A stretch of DNA of 60,037 nt from a virus, in IMG/VR virus record IMGVR_UViG_3300023178_004792, positions 1 to 60,037 of that record; one strand, 5' to 3'. Shown here piece by piece: positions 31,838-40,245 of this stretch. The notes under the pieces are model-generated. The model saw nothing but the letters and a program-made list of their open reading frames with translations, did no database searches and had not been told where the DNA came from. Position 1 is the stretch's first letter. Every line of letters starts with the position of its first letter. A program made the translations under genes and the position numbers.

Positions 31838-32040
31838 TATCTTCCCAACTTCTTCTTTCTACCTAGTGGTAATTTTTGGTCTTTGACGAAAACTTCTCCT
31901 GCCTTCGTCGTCCACTCGATAGTTATCATCTTCGCCTTAGAACTGCCCTGATATGATTTCACGGCCTTCTTGAAAGATAGTGCTTCAACTTCCTTGGTCT
32001 CTGTTCCTTCTGTGATTTTGAATATTCTATTTTTTGGCAT
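31837..32040 (-). CDS. Small basic hypothetical protein (about 67 aa)
   Basis: I place the start at 32040 (MPKNRIFKITEG); an ATG at 32046 is two codons earlier. The protein is short and basic (SSKAKMITIEWTTKAGE, LPLGRKKKLGR). No family recognised. The promoter -10 box at 32053-32048 is only 7 bases from the 32040 start, so transcription would begin at or next to the start codon. Confidence 0.6.
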   Translation of the reverse strand: MPKNRIFKITEGTETKEVEALSFKKAVKSYQGSSKAKMITIEWTTKAGEVFVKDQKLPLGRKKKLGR

Positions 32041-32047
32041 ATACATT

Positions 32048-32090
32048 AATTTAGCACAAGATTGACAAACTGTCAAGCCTATGCTTAAAT
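32048..32090. promoter_or_regulatory. Back-to-back promoters sharing a palindromic -35 region
   Basis: The palindrome TTGACA-AAC-TGTCAA at 32062-32076 supplies a -35 box for each strand. The minus promoter pairs TTGACA (32076-32071) with TAAATT (32053-32048), 17 bases apart, facing the small-gene chain. The plus promoter pairs TTGACA (32062-32067) with TTAAAT (32085-32090), also 17 bases apart and with an extended TG, facing the tmRNA. Confidence 0.65.
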
Positions 32091-32096
32091 AGAAGT

Positions 32097-32404
32097 AAGT
32101 TTGCTGACTGATAATCAATAAACGGGCAAGACAGGAGTTCGACTCTCCTCACCTCCACCAACTTATTACTTGGTGGCTTATGTAATCCCTTTCGGGGGTG
32201 TACTGGTATCGATTGACGTCTAAACTTGTCACGAGAACTTGGTGATGGCACTGACCTATACAGGCCGTTTTTAAATGCAAACAAAAAAGCATTAGGGTTT
32301 GCTGACCTAACAGTCGGTATGCCTGCATTGAGATTAGCGGCGTAATAACTGTCTGATTTCGGGGTTTGGCCCACCTGGCAACAGAACGGGCCATAAAGGG
32401 ATCT
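32097..32404 (+). ncRNA. ssrA: Circularly permuted two-piece tmRNA
   Basis: The 3' (acceptor) piece comes first and ends CACCTCC-A-CCA at 32160, after a T arm AGGAG-TTCGACT-CTCCT. The 5' piece begins GGGGGTG at 32194, which pairs with CACCTCC in a 7-pair acceptor stem with one G-U. The 33 bases between (32161-32193) would be removed. The tag frame starts GCA AAC at 32277, the same first two codons as E. coli, and ends GCG GCG TAA TAA at 32348. It encodes 22 residues, ANKKALGFADL then TVGMPALRLAA. A GGCCC/GGGCC stem lies downstream. Outer ends are approximate. tmRNA frees stalled ribosomes and tags the peptide for ClpX, which this phage also encodes. Confidence 0.9.
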
Positions 32405-32614
32405 ATGTGGAAAATCATGATGGTGCTGTGTGTACTGAACAATGGTGTGCCTGAGTGCACCACCTACTATGAGACTAACAAGCGGACATTCGCAACCGAA
32501 GAACTCTGCCTCGAGGGTGCCGCGACCAAGTTTGACGAAGTTTACAATGGATTTAACAAAATGAACATACCCTACACACGTATAGAAATAGGCTGTGAGC
32601 AGAAAAAAGATTAA
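32405..32614 (+). CDS. Small hypothetical protein after the tmRNA (69 aa)
   Basis: Start MWKIMMVLCVLNNG at 32405, preceded by AAAGGGATCT. A short hydrophobic N-terminus is followed by CTTYYETNKRTFATEELC and IGCEQKKD, with four cysteines. No family recognised. Its stop overlaps the opposing gene's stop by four bases. Confidence 0.62.
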   Translation: MWKIMMVLCVLNNGVPECTTYYETNKRTFATEELCLEGAATKFDEVYNGFNKMNIPYTRIEIGCEQKKD

Positions 32615-33846
32615 CTGTTTGTATTTGCTGATTGGTTCAGGTCTATTAGCCTGGCAATTTTTTCCTTGTCTTCTGTGTTCATGTTGTCCAACAAAGATTC
32701 ACTCTGGAAATATATCGATCTGTTGACTGTGTCGATGTTAAGTTGCTGACAGCTCTTGGTGATCACCTGCTCGTCTGTGAGTGTGTCAAACCCCGCAGTG
32801 TCTATCCTGTTATCACGTTTTGCTTTTGCGGCTACCGCCGATAGGTCAATAGAATCCAGAACGTCGGGAAGTCCTGCGTCTGCATAAATCTTATCTATCA
32901 ATGGGGCCTTGGCTGAATCTTCTATGGTATTGTACACAGGGTTAATACTTTCTATGTTTTCTTCATAATCTGTGAAATATGTTTTCCATGCGGTGTTTCT
33001 TGCGATTCTCTGGAACAATGTTCTCACGTCTGTGTCAGCGGCAAGTCCTGAGTATTGCAGGGAGTTTGATAAAGTTTTTAGGTAAGTTTCTAGAGAAGTA
33101 ATGTTACTGTTCTCTAGATTCAGTTGTGTAGTGATTTCTTGTTCAGCGTCACTGAGCAAATTGCGTTTTGACAGGTTTGGTTCCGAATTCAATGCATTGT
33201 TGAAATTAGTGTGGGCCGTTGCCACAGCAGTACCAAAGTTATCCAGCGTCTGTTGGAAGTCCGTGCTGTCTGCCCTCACGCTGTCAATAAAATTTTTTAG
33301 ATTATCATAGGCAGTTTCTAGATCTGTTTCAGAGGATAGGTTGGCATCAACTATGAACTGTATAGCAGACCTCATCCTATCAAATACAGGTTCACTGCTA
33401 TCTTCTGTGGTCTGGAACTTCCTGTTCAAAGTGCCAAAATGATCATCCAAATCTCTATTCTTGTTGGAAGCCGATATACCATACAACTGAGGTATCAGTG
33501 TCTTGACGGAAAGCGCCTGCGAAACTAACTCTATGAAAGTAGTAGGATCTGGATTTGGCAATCCACTGTCATCTGGCACTATAGATCCGTCCAGCACAGA
33601 AGTCGTGTGCCTTATGATGTCCCCTATGATCCTGCCCACATTAAGATATTGCACATTGTTAATTGCATCTTTGAGATCATTCTTCTGTGATGTGGAGAGC
33701 ACTTCGTTGTCAGCGATTGTCTGGTCTAGTTGGAAACTTTTGATTACCCACCCGATCTTAAGGGCATCGGTGGCGTTCTCCAGTTCCTGATTACTGAATT
33801 CTGGGTCTTGATCAGCGGCTGTGGCCAGTCCTTTTTTTACAGTCAT
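32611..33846 (-). CDS. Putative virion-associated protein (411 aa)
   Basis: A 411-residue, Cys-poor, helical, Asn/Asp/Ser/Thr-rich protein (TVKKGLATAADQDPEFSNQE, DDHFGTLNRKFQTTEDSS) of virion-like composition. GGAGGATAACAG before the ATG is a strong ribosome site. It follows the PAAR spike-tip gene by 3 bases, which supports a tail role. No family recognised. Confidence 0.65.
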   Translation of the reverse strand: MTVKKGLATAADQDPEFSNQELENATDALKIGWVIKSFQLDQTIADNEVLSTSQKNDLKDAINNVQYLNVGRIIGDIIRHTTSVLDGSIVPDDSGLPNPDPTTFIELVSQALSVKTLIPQLYGISASNKNRDLDDHFGTLNRKFQTTEDSSEPVFDRMRSAIQFIVDANLSSETDLETAYDNLKNFIDSVRADSTDFQQTLDNFGTAVATAHTNFNNALNSEPNLSKRNLLSDAEQEITTQLNLENSNITSLETYLKTLSNSLQYSGLAADTDVRTLFQRIARNTAWKTYFTDYEENIESINPVYNTIEDSAKAPLIDKIYADAGLPDVLDSIDLSAVAAKAKRDNRIDTAGFDTLTDEQVITKSCQQLNIDTVNRSIYFQSESLLDNMNTEDKEKIARLIDLNQSANTNS

Positions 33847-33849
33847 CTG

Positions 33850-34155
33850 TTATCCTCCTGCAAACACGTCGGGCGAGCCTTGGATCATTGCTCCCATGTC
33901 TGTGCTGTCACCTACTCTGGCAACAGGCACACCCTGAGCAAACACCGTGCTTGAGCCAACATTGATTACTGCACCAATATGAGGGCCACACCTTAGACCT
34001 TTCAAGATATTGTGCGGCTGACAAGGATCTCCTGTCCTGGCAATTGGTTCGAAGCCATTGACGAAAACTGAATTCGCCGTGGCTATTATTCCTATCTTCC
34101 TGGTACAAGTGTGTCCTGTAACACATAGGTCGTTGTTTCTTGATATCTGTGGCAT
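33850..34155 (-). CDS. PAAR-domain spike-tip protein
   Basis: The 101-residue protein has repeated Gly/His turns of the PAAR fold: CVTGHTCT, NSVFVNGFEPIARTGDPC, HIGAVINVGSSTVFAQGVPVARVGDS. PAAR proteins cap the central spike of contractile tails and bind metal through His and Cys. This is the clearest evidence for a contractile-tailed phage. A TAAATA box lies 8 bases before the ATG. Confidence 0.9.
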   Translation of the reverse strand: MPQISRNNDLCVTGHTCTRKIGIIATANSVFVNGFEPIARTGDPCQPHNILKGLRCGPHIGAVINVGSSTVFAQGVPVARVGDSTDMGAMIQGSPDVFAGG

Positions 34156-34190
34156 CGTGTGAGTATTTATGGACCGGGAAAAGCGTGGTA

Positions 34191-35291
34191 TTATAACTTA
34201 AATTTAGAGAACTGACCTTTTTTGACGTCCTGCTTGATGCCACCAACGATGTAACTTTCTACCTCTGTCTCCTGCGGTGCCACCTGCATGCCTTTGCTTG
34301 ACAGCCAGTGCTGTGTCCATGGCAGTGGGTTGGTGCCCGCTGGTTGGTCATATAGTGCATCATAACCGAGTGCCTTCAATCTCTTGTTGGCAGTCCACTC
34401 AACGTAGTTGCCCAAAAGTTTCTCGTTAAGTCCTATTATTGAACCATCCTTGAACAGATATTTTGACCAGGCCTTCTCTTCTTCGACCACGGATTTGAAC
34501 ATCTTTATGACTTCTGAATCACACTCCTTGATGATCGCTTTCATCTCCTTGTCGTCGCCCGCCATCCAGTTCTTGAGGATGTGCGTTGATATCGCCAGGT
34601 GCTGTGATTCGTCCCTCGCAATCAGTGAAAGTATCTTGGCTGAACCTTCCATCAGTTTCAGCTCACCGAACGCGAACGTACATGCGAACGAAACATAGAA
34701 ACGTAATCCTTCCAACAGGTTCACGTTGACCATCGCTAAAAATAATTTCTTCTTCAACACCTTGGTAGAACCCTTGCCATTCACGTCCCACTGCTTGGCG
34801 TACTCTATGAAGTCATCGTAGTGCTTTGTGACCGAGGTCGCTCTCTTTAATATCTGCTCATCGTCCACTATGGTGTCGAACACCTCACTTGGATCTGGGT
34901 ATATGTTCTTGATGATATGCGTGTAAGATCTAGAGTGTATGGTCTCAAAGAAGTCCCATGTCACTATGCAACTCTCTAGTTCTGGCAATGAAACGTATGG
35001 CAGGAACGCAATCACAGGTCCTCTGCCTTGTACACTGTCCAAAAGTGTTTGGTACTTCAAGTTTGACGTGAATATGTGTTTCTGCTCCGGTCTGAAGTTT
35101 TGGAAATCTGCCCTGTCCTTCTGGAGTGAAACCTCTTCAGGTCTCCAGAAGTAGCCCAACTGCGTCTGTGTCAGTTTGTCAAACACAGGATACTTGTACA
35201 CGTCGAACCTCTGTGTATTCTGGTCCTCACCAAAGAACATTGGTTGTTTAGTAAAGTCAACTTTCTCCTGGTTAAAAACTGTCTTGCTCAT
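34191..35291 (-). CDS. nrdB: Ribonucleotide reductase class Ia beta subunit NrdB
   Basis: The 366-residue protein carries the diiron/tyrosyl-radical site (ETIHSRSYTHI with the metal Glu and His and the radical Tyr), SLPELESCIVTWDFF, GLRFYVSFACTF and RDESQHLA. It supplies the radical used by NrdA to make dNTPs. It starts 16 bases after nrdA. Length is as expected for phage NrdB. Confidence 0.95.
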   Translation of the reverse strand: MSKTVFNQEKVDFTKQPMFFGEDQNTQRFDVYKYPVFDKLTQTQLGYFWRPEEVSLQKDRADFQNFRPEQKHIFTSNLKYQTLLDSVQGRGPVIAFLPYVSLPELESCIVTWDFFETIHSRSYTHIIKNIYPDPSEVFDTIVDDEQILKRATSVTKHYDDFIEYAKQWDVNGKGSTKVLKKKLFLAMVNVNLLEGLRFYVSFACTFAFGELKLMEGSAKILSLIARDESQHLAISTHILKNWMAGDDKEMKAIIKECDSEVIKMFKSVVEEEKAWSKYLFKDGSIIGLNEKLLGNYVEWTANKRLKALGYDALYDQPAGTNPLPWTQHWLSSKGMQVAPQETEVESYIVGGIKQDVKKGQFSKFKL

Positions 35292-35307
35292 CTATATCTC
35301 GTTGTTG

Positions 35308-37710
35308 TTAAATTGTACAGGCCTCGCACTCGCCGTCGTCAGTGGCTGTACTTATTCCTTCTTGTAAATTTTCCGGTTCTAGGATCACGTCCTCGCCCTC
35401 GTCATCCTCAACTGCACCAATGCCCGCAGGTTGTAGGTCTTCTTCCTCACCTTTGAAGTCATACGTGTTCTGGTAGTATGAGGTCTTCCAACCGTACTTG
35501 TACGCCATCAACATGTCCTGCGCCATCGCTGACAGCGGAACCTCGTTGTTCTCGTAATGTAGTGGGTTGTAACTCCAGTTGCCTGATATGGCCTGGTCGA
35601 AGTACTTCTGCATCATGGCCACAACATTTATGTAACCCGAGTTGTCTGGCATGTCCCACAACAGAGTGTAGTCGTTCTTCAGTTTTGGGAAGCCGGGTGC
35701 TATCTGTTTCAGTGGACCCTTCTTGCTCTTCTTGATCTGTAGCATGGCCCTTGGTGGTTCGATACCGTTGGTCTCGTTACTGACAACGGAAGAACTTTCC
35801 GAGGGCATCTGCGCAGACAGTGTGCTGTGTCTCAATCCATACTTGGCGATGTCTTTCCTTAGACTTTCCCATGCCATGCGTTGTTTGTGTGGCACGATCT
35901 CGTCGATCTCTTTCTTGTAGTGATCGATCGGCAGTAAGCCGTCCGCATATTTTGTTCTTTCGAAACCTTCACACTTGCCTTTCTCTTTGGCGATGTCATT
36001 ACTCGCTTTTAGTAGATAGAACTGAAATGCTTCTGTAAGTCTGTCCACCAACTCCCAAGCACCCTTCTCGTTGTACTTGACACCATTCTTGGCCAGGTAG
36101 TGTGCAAGTCCGATGTAGCCTATTCCAAGACTTCTTCTTGCCTTCGTGGATACCTCGGCCGCTTTCACGGGATAGTCCTGGTAGTCTATGATCTGTTCCA
36201 GTGCCCTAACGCTCAAGTCACAAAGGTTCTCTAACTCGTTCACATCATTCAACTGTCCCACATTGATCGCTGATAGAATACAAAGTGCTATCTCACCTTG
36301 GTCATCATACAGGTCCTGTATGGGTGTGGTTGGCAGTGTAATCTCCTGGCAGAGGTTACTCATTGACACCTTGTCTTTGAAACTGCTGTGTGAATTACAA
36401 TGGTCCAAGTTCATGATGTAGATCCTGCCTGTCTCTGCCCTCTCTTTTAATAGGTCAAAGAATAGATCCTGTGCTGGTATGGTTTTCTTGGGGATTGTTT
36501 TGTCTGCTTCGTATTTCAGATACAGGTCATCAAATTCCTCAGTACCAAACGCTTCATAGAGTCCTGGAGCCATGTGTGGAGAGATAAGACTGATGTCTTC
36601 TTCGTTCATGAATCTCTCATAGAACAGTTTACTGATCTGTATGGAGTAGTCCATACGCCTCACTCTGTTGTCCTCTGTGCCCTTGTTGTTTTTAAGAACT
36701 AGGATGTCTTCTATCTCAGGATGCCATATAGGGAAGTGTACGGTTGCGTTTCCACCACGCACACCATTCTGTGTGCAACATCTCACGGTTGCCTCGAATT
36801 TTTTTAGGAACGGAATGACTCCTGTGTGTTGTACCTCCCCTCCCCTTATCTTAGAGTTGATGCCTCTGATACGTCCTGCGTTGATTCCTATCCCCGCCCT
36901 ACGTGCCACATAAAGACCAATAGCCATATCGGAACTAAAAATGCTAGGAAGAGTGTCGTCAGTGTCAACGAGTACACAACTAGCAAACTGCCGTATAGGA
37001 GTTCTAACACCAGCCATGACAGGCGTCGGAATGTTGATCTTGTGTTGGCTGATCGCGTCATAGTATTTCTTAACATACTGCATCCTTGTTTTCTCAGGAT
37101 AGTCAGCGAACAGTGTGGCCGAGATCATCATGTACATGTCCTGCGGCGTCTCGTACAGTTGTCCTGTGCTTCTGTCCTGCACCAGGTACTTGTCACATAT
37201 CTGTCTCAACCCCGCATACGTGAACTTGAGATCTCTGTCTCTCCTTATCCATGTGTTTAATTTTTTTATCTCTGTCTTGTTGTATTTCTCTACGATGCCT
37301 CTGTCATACACTCCCAACTTGATGTTTCTCAGTATCAGTTTCAGCAATGGAATGTATTCATACTGTCCGTGTGCTTCCTTCCTCACGTCATATGAGAGAA
37401 GTCTCGCCGCGGCGTACTGGTAGTTTGGAGTATCGAGTGTTATAAGATCATTGGCAGAACGCACAAGAACGTTTTGAATGTCCTTGGTAGTCATGCCATC
37501 ATAGAATTGTATGTTGGCGTTCATCTCGATAAGAGAACTAGACACACCAGACAGACCCTCACAGGCCTCCTCAACGACGAAATGAATCTTGTTGATGTCC
37601 AATGGCTCTAGCCTCCCATCTCGTTTCTGAACTTGAATCAAAGATGAGTTTGTGTTTGGCATTAATGTTTTATAATTTTTTGTTTTGATTTTTGTTTTTG
37701 TTGTATCCAT
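35308..37710 (-). CDS. nrdA: Ribonucleotide reductase class Ia alpha subunit NrdA
   Basis: The 800-residue protein has an N-terminal ATP-cone (VQKRDGRLEPLDINKIH), FASCVLVDTDD and MNLDHCNSHSSF for the redox and radical cysteines, NLCQEITLP, and a C-terminal CEAC pair for re-reduction. Starts at 37710 or at residue 17 (MPNTNSS) are both possible. The 154-base upstream stretch is very AT-rich and holds no gene; I could not place its promoter confidently. Electrons could come from the phage glutaredoxin. Confidence 0.95.
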   Translation of the reverse strand: MDTTKTKIKTKNYKTLMPNTNSSLIQVQKRDGRLEPLDINKIHFVVEEACEGLSGVSSSLIEMNANIQFYDGMTTKDIQNVLVRSANDLITLDTPNYQYAAARLLSYDVRKEAHGQYEYIPLLKLILRNIKLGVYDRGIVEKYNKTEIKKLNTWIRRDRDLKFTYAGLRQICDKYLVQDRSTGQLYETPQDMYMMISATLFADYPEKTRMQYVKKYYDAISQHKINIPTPVMAGVRTPIRQFASCVLVDTDDTLPSIFSSDMAIGLYVARRAGIGINAGRIRGINSKIRGGEVQHTGVIPFLKKFEATVRCCTQNGVRGGNATVHFPIWHPEIEDILVLKNNKGTEDNRVRRMDYSIQISKLFYERFMNEEDISLISPHMAPGLYEAFGTEEFDDLYLKYEADKTIPKKTIPAQDLFFDLLKERAETGRIYIMNLDHCNSHSSFKDKVSMSNLCQEITLPTTPIQDLYDDQGEIALCILSAINVGQLNDVNELENLCDLSVRALEQIIDYQDYPVKAAEVSTKARRSLGIGYIGLAHYLAKNGVKYNEKGAWELVDRLTEAFQFYLLKASNDIAKEKGKCEGFERTKYADGLLPIDHYKKEIDEIVPHKQRMAWESLRKDIAKYGLRHSTLSAQMPSESSSVVSNETNGIEPPRAMLQIKKSKKGPLKQIAPGFPKLKNDYTLLWDMPDNSGYINVVAMMQKYFDQAISGNWSYNPLHYENNEVPLSAMAQDMLMAYKYGWKTSYYQNTYDFKGEEEDLQPAGIGAVEDDEGEDVILEPENLQEGISTATDDGECEACTI

Positions 37711-37864
37711 ATTTATCTAAATTCAGTTTATATACTTTTTTGTTGTTTTTCTGGTTGCTTCATACGATAATAATCACAACGTCGTTTTGTGTTTTTTATT
37801 ATGTACTAATATTAAAATAAAAAAAGTTTTTTGTCTATAGAAATCTAGATTACAACCAAAGGTA
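37711..37864. other. AT-rich intergenic region upstream of nrdA
   Basis: This 154-base stretch between the tailspike gene and nrdA is strongly AT-rich with runs of T and A on both strands. No reading frame or clear promoter pair is visible; it probably holds the nrd promoter and the tailspike terminator. Confidence 0.4.
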
Positions 37865-39478
37865 TTATGCTATGATTGTGGTTTGGTAATCTATTGTGGC
37901 GTCGGTACCGGTGTTACTCGTGGTGTATTGAAAAGATACTGTGTTTGTTGCCGAACTTCCGTCTGTCTTCTGTGCCGCGGTCAGTTCAACACCAACGTCC
38001 GATCCGCTCTCTGTGAATGTGTCATCAAAACTCACACCATTTGTTGATGCACTGATAATAAGTTCACCTGTCCTGTCGTTGGTCCCCCTCACTATCTTGT
38101 ACACAACTTTCAATCCCTTGCCTGCGAAAGCAGGATACTCGTTGATTGTGGTGGCCGACGATGTGTTGTCTGATAGTGTCTGTGATTTAATTGCCTTGCT
38201 CTGTATTGCGATGCCCTGTACCTCAGGTGCCGCGTTCAGTTCAGAACTGCCATCTGCCCTACGTAGGTCTGACCTCTCGAAGAAGTCCATGATGGAACTG
38301 CACTCGTCTTGATCGTACTGTAGCACAGGCACTTCTCTGATAGAACCCACCCCTTCAAAGTTGTTGGCAACGGTTGATGCGTACCAGTTACCATGTGATA
38401 TGATGTTCCTTGATGGTGCCTCGACAGTCTGTTTTGGTTTCACGTAGATGGCCTGTTGCCCTATGTTGCTCCAACTGTTGCCAGAGAAGTGAACATCTCT
38501 TGGACCTATCGTCATACCATTTGTTGTAGATCCGTCCCATTCATCACCTATGATGGCACCGTAATACGCTGTGTCAAAATCACAGTTGTTGAACCTCACG
38601 TTGGTGACATCAAAACTCATGTCCACCAGTCTGGCGAACTTGGTGAATTGGCATTGGTTGAAGACGATATGTGAGCAAGGAAGTGCGGTCGTTGACCTAA
38701 CTGTAACGCCTTTGGAATTTGAATTGTCAGCCGGGTTTGACGTTGCGTATGTGCCTTGGAACTTGCAGTTGTTGAAATACACTTTGGTAGCGTTGTCTAT
38801 GGACACTCCGCCATATGCTTCCACGTTCCTGAACGTGATGCCTTCTATCTGTATCTGTGTTGGTGTCGTTGCACCTGCTGTTCCGATAGCACCAAAAACA
38901 TTTTCTTCGTCATCCTCGGTCACAGCCACTGGTGCGTTTCCGCCTGACTGTCTGATTATGGTCTTGTCTGGCCCTTCGCCCACTAGGTGTGCGTAGGGTG
39001 GGATCGTGATGCTACCGTTGATCCTGTAGACACCGGCCGGGAAAAATAAAATCCTTCTTGCCCTCGGGTCGTCTAACAGTGCATCGGTGTCTGAGTATAA
39101 TTCGTCTATGGCCCTCTGTATGGCCGCCGTGTCATTTGTGCTGTCATCGCCCTTTGCGTCGAACTGTTTAACTGATGCGAAGTCGTCAAGTCTCTGTTGC
39201 ACTGTCCTTGTCACGTCGCCAGCAGATCCTGTCGTGATTGGTGTGCTGTCTCCTAGGTAACCCTTGTAGGTGTAGTTCACCGCTGTGGTGAAACTGCTCG
39301 AACCCTGTGTCATGATTTCAGTGTTGCCCACCGCTGGAGCACCATCTGACACTGTGCCGTTTCCTATGAAAAGTCTCTGTTCGTCTATGACCCAACCCAA
39401 TTCACCCGCGGCTAGTTGTGGTAGGTCCGTACGTTTACCTCTTCTATGTTGAATCCTCGATATTTGAACAATGGGCAC
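37865..39478 (-). CDS. Tailspike with pectate-lyase-type beta-helix
   Basis: The start is GTG at 39478, preceded by AGAGGAAAC. The N-terminal 50 residues (LPQLAAGELGWVIDEQRLFI) are a phage fibre-head motif. From about residue 108 comes KQFDAKGDDSTNDTAAIQRA, the entry of a pectate-lyase-3 beta-helix, followed by FFPAGVYRINGSITIP and repeated strands. The C-terminal 150 residues form a separate beta domain. Such spikes bind and often cut host surface polysaccharide. Its substrate is unknown. Confidence 0.88.
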   Translation of the reverse strand: MPIVQISRIQHRRGKRTDLPQLAAGELGWVIDEQRLFIGNGTVSDGAPAVGNTEIMTQGSSSFTTAVNYTYKGYLGDSTPITTGSAGDVTRTVQQRLDDFASVKQFDAKGDDSTNDTAAIQRAIDELYSDTDALLDDPRARRILFFPAGVYRINGSITIPPYAHLVGEGPDKTIIRQSGGNAPVAVTEDDEENVFGAIGTAGATTPTQIQIEGITFRNVEAYGGVSIDNATKVYFNNCKFQGTYATSNPADNSNSKGVTVRSTTALPCSHIVFNQCQFTKFARLVDMSFDVTNVRFNNCDFDTAYYGAIIGDEWDGSTTNGMTIGPRDVHFSGNSWSNIGQQAIYVKPKQTVEAPSRNIISHGNWYASTVANNFEGVGSIREVPVLQYDQDECSSIMDFFERSDLRRADGSSELNAAPEVQGIAIQSKAIKSQTLSDNTSSATTINEYPAFAGKGLKVVYKIVRGTNDRTGELIISASTNGVSFDDTFTESGSDVGVELTAAQKTDGSSATNTVSFQYTTSNTGTDATIDYQTTIIA

Positions 39479-39522
39479 GATTAGTAGTTTCCTCTAAATT
39501 TTGTTAACATTTATTGTATTTA

Positions 39523-40227
39523 TTAGAGAACAGACTTGTAGTATTGCTCCAACTTCTTGTACCACTCGCTGGTCCAGTGGTCGTAGTTGTCTATCTCGAA
39601 TGTCTGGAATTCGTTGTTCTGTGTGCATATAAACACACGTCCGGCCTTGATGTTGGTGTCATACACCTTGTTGTGTGCCTCGCTGTAGGCGACCAACTGC
39701 ATGAAGTAATCTTCTATCCACTCCTTCTTCTTGAGCTTCCTCGACTGTTTGAAGTCACATATGGCCGGTTGGCCCTTGTAAACCGCAACTAGATCTGTCG
39801 TTCCAGCGTACAGTTCTGGGTAGTGTAATGACACTTCTGATCCCCATACCTCACTGATGTCCTTTAATCCATTGTCAATTATCACATTGGCCATCGTGTG
39901 TGCCTTCTGCTGTATGAGATTCGATCCCGGGGTCCTGTCCTCGCCTTTCACATGCTTCTCGAGGCTACGGTGCATCACGGTTCCTATGTTGGCCGACTCT
40001 GTTGCAATCTGTTGTGCTTTTGCCTCTCCTATGCGTTTTTTCCATGCGTTGAGATGTGTCATGTCTTTTGTGGCGCTCAACACCGTGGTCACGCTGGGCA
40101 CCAACCTGCCGTCGGGCGTTTGGTAATGTCGCTTGCCGTTCTTGCTCTGCCTGTTGAGCTCACCATATGGATACTTCTGAACGTAGGCTATGCCTTTGTT
40201 CTTAAGAACGTTTTCGGGTATTTTCAT
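39523..40227 (-). CDS. RecB/Cas4-like PD-(D/E)XK exonuclease
   Basis: The 234-residue protein has PSVTTVLSATKD, IGTVMHRSLE with the motif-I His, E131, GTTDLVAVY (D145), ICDFKQS (D158, K160) and QLVAYSEA, the order of His, Asp, Asp-x-Lys and Gln-Tyr motifs of RecB-family nucleases. Such phage enzymes work in recombination or host DNA breakdown. A TAATTA box is 5 bases before the ATG. It is divergent from a radical SAM gene with 18 bases between start codons. Confidence 0.85.
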   Translation of the reverse strand: MKIPENVLKNKGIAYVQKYPYGELNRQSKNGKRHYQTPDGRLVPSVTTVLSATKDMTHLNAWKKRIGEAKAQQIATESANIGTVMHRSLEKHVKGEDRTPGSNLIQQKAHTMANVIIDNGLKDISEVWGSEVSLHYPELYAGTTDLVAVYKGQPAICDFKQSRKLKKKEWIEDYFMQLVAYSEAHNKVYDTNIKAGRVFICTQNNEFQTFEIDNYDHWTSEWYKKLEQYYKSVL

Positions 40228-40245
40228 GTAGATAATTATACAATA
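40228..40245. promoter_or_regulatory. 18-base divergent start region
   Basis: Start codons of the nuclease (minus) and the radical SAM gene (plus) are separated by only 18 bases, which contain the near-palindrome GATAATTATAC. The minus box TAATTA is 5 bases from its ATG. There is no room for Shine-Dalgarno leaders, so both messages would have little or no leader. Confidence 0.5.

Noticed and set aside
32051-32374. Minus-strand frame across the tmRNA
   Set aside because: The region is explained by paired tmRNA ends and the tag frame.
39898-40245. Upstream extension of the plus-strand radical SAM frame
   Set aside because: It lies over the nuclease gene on the other strand and does not look like protein; homologs start near MSISDQPP.
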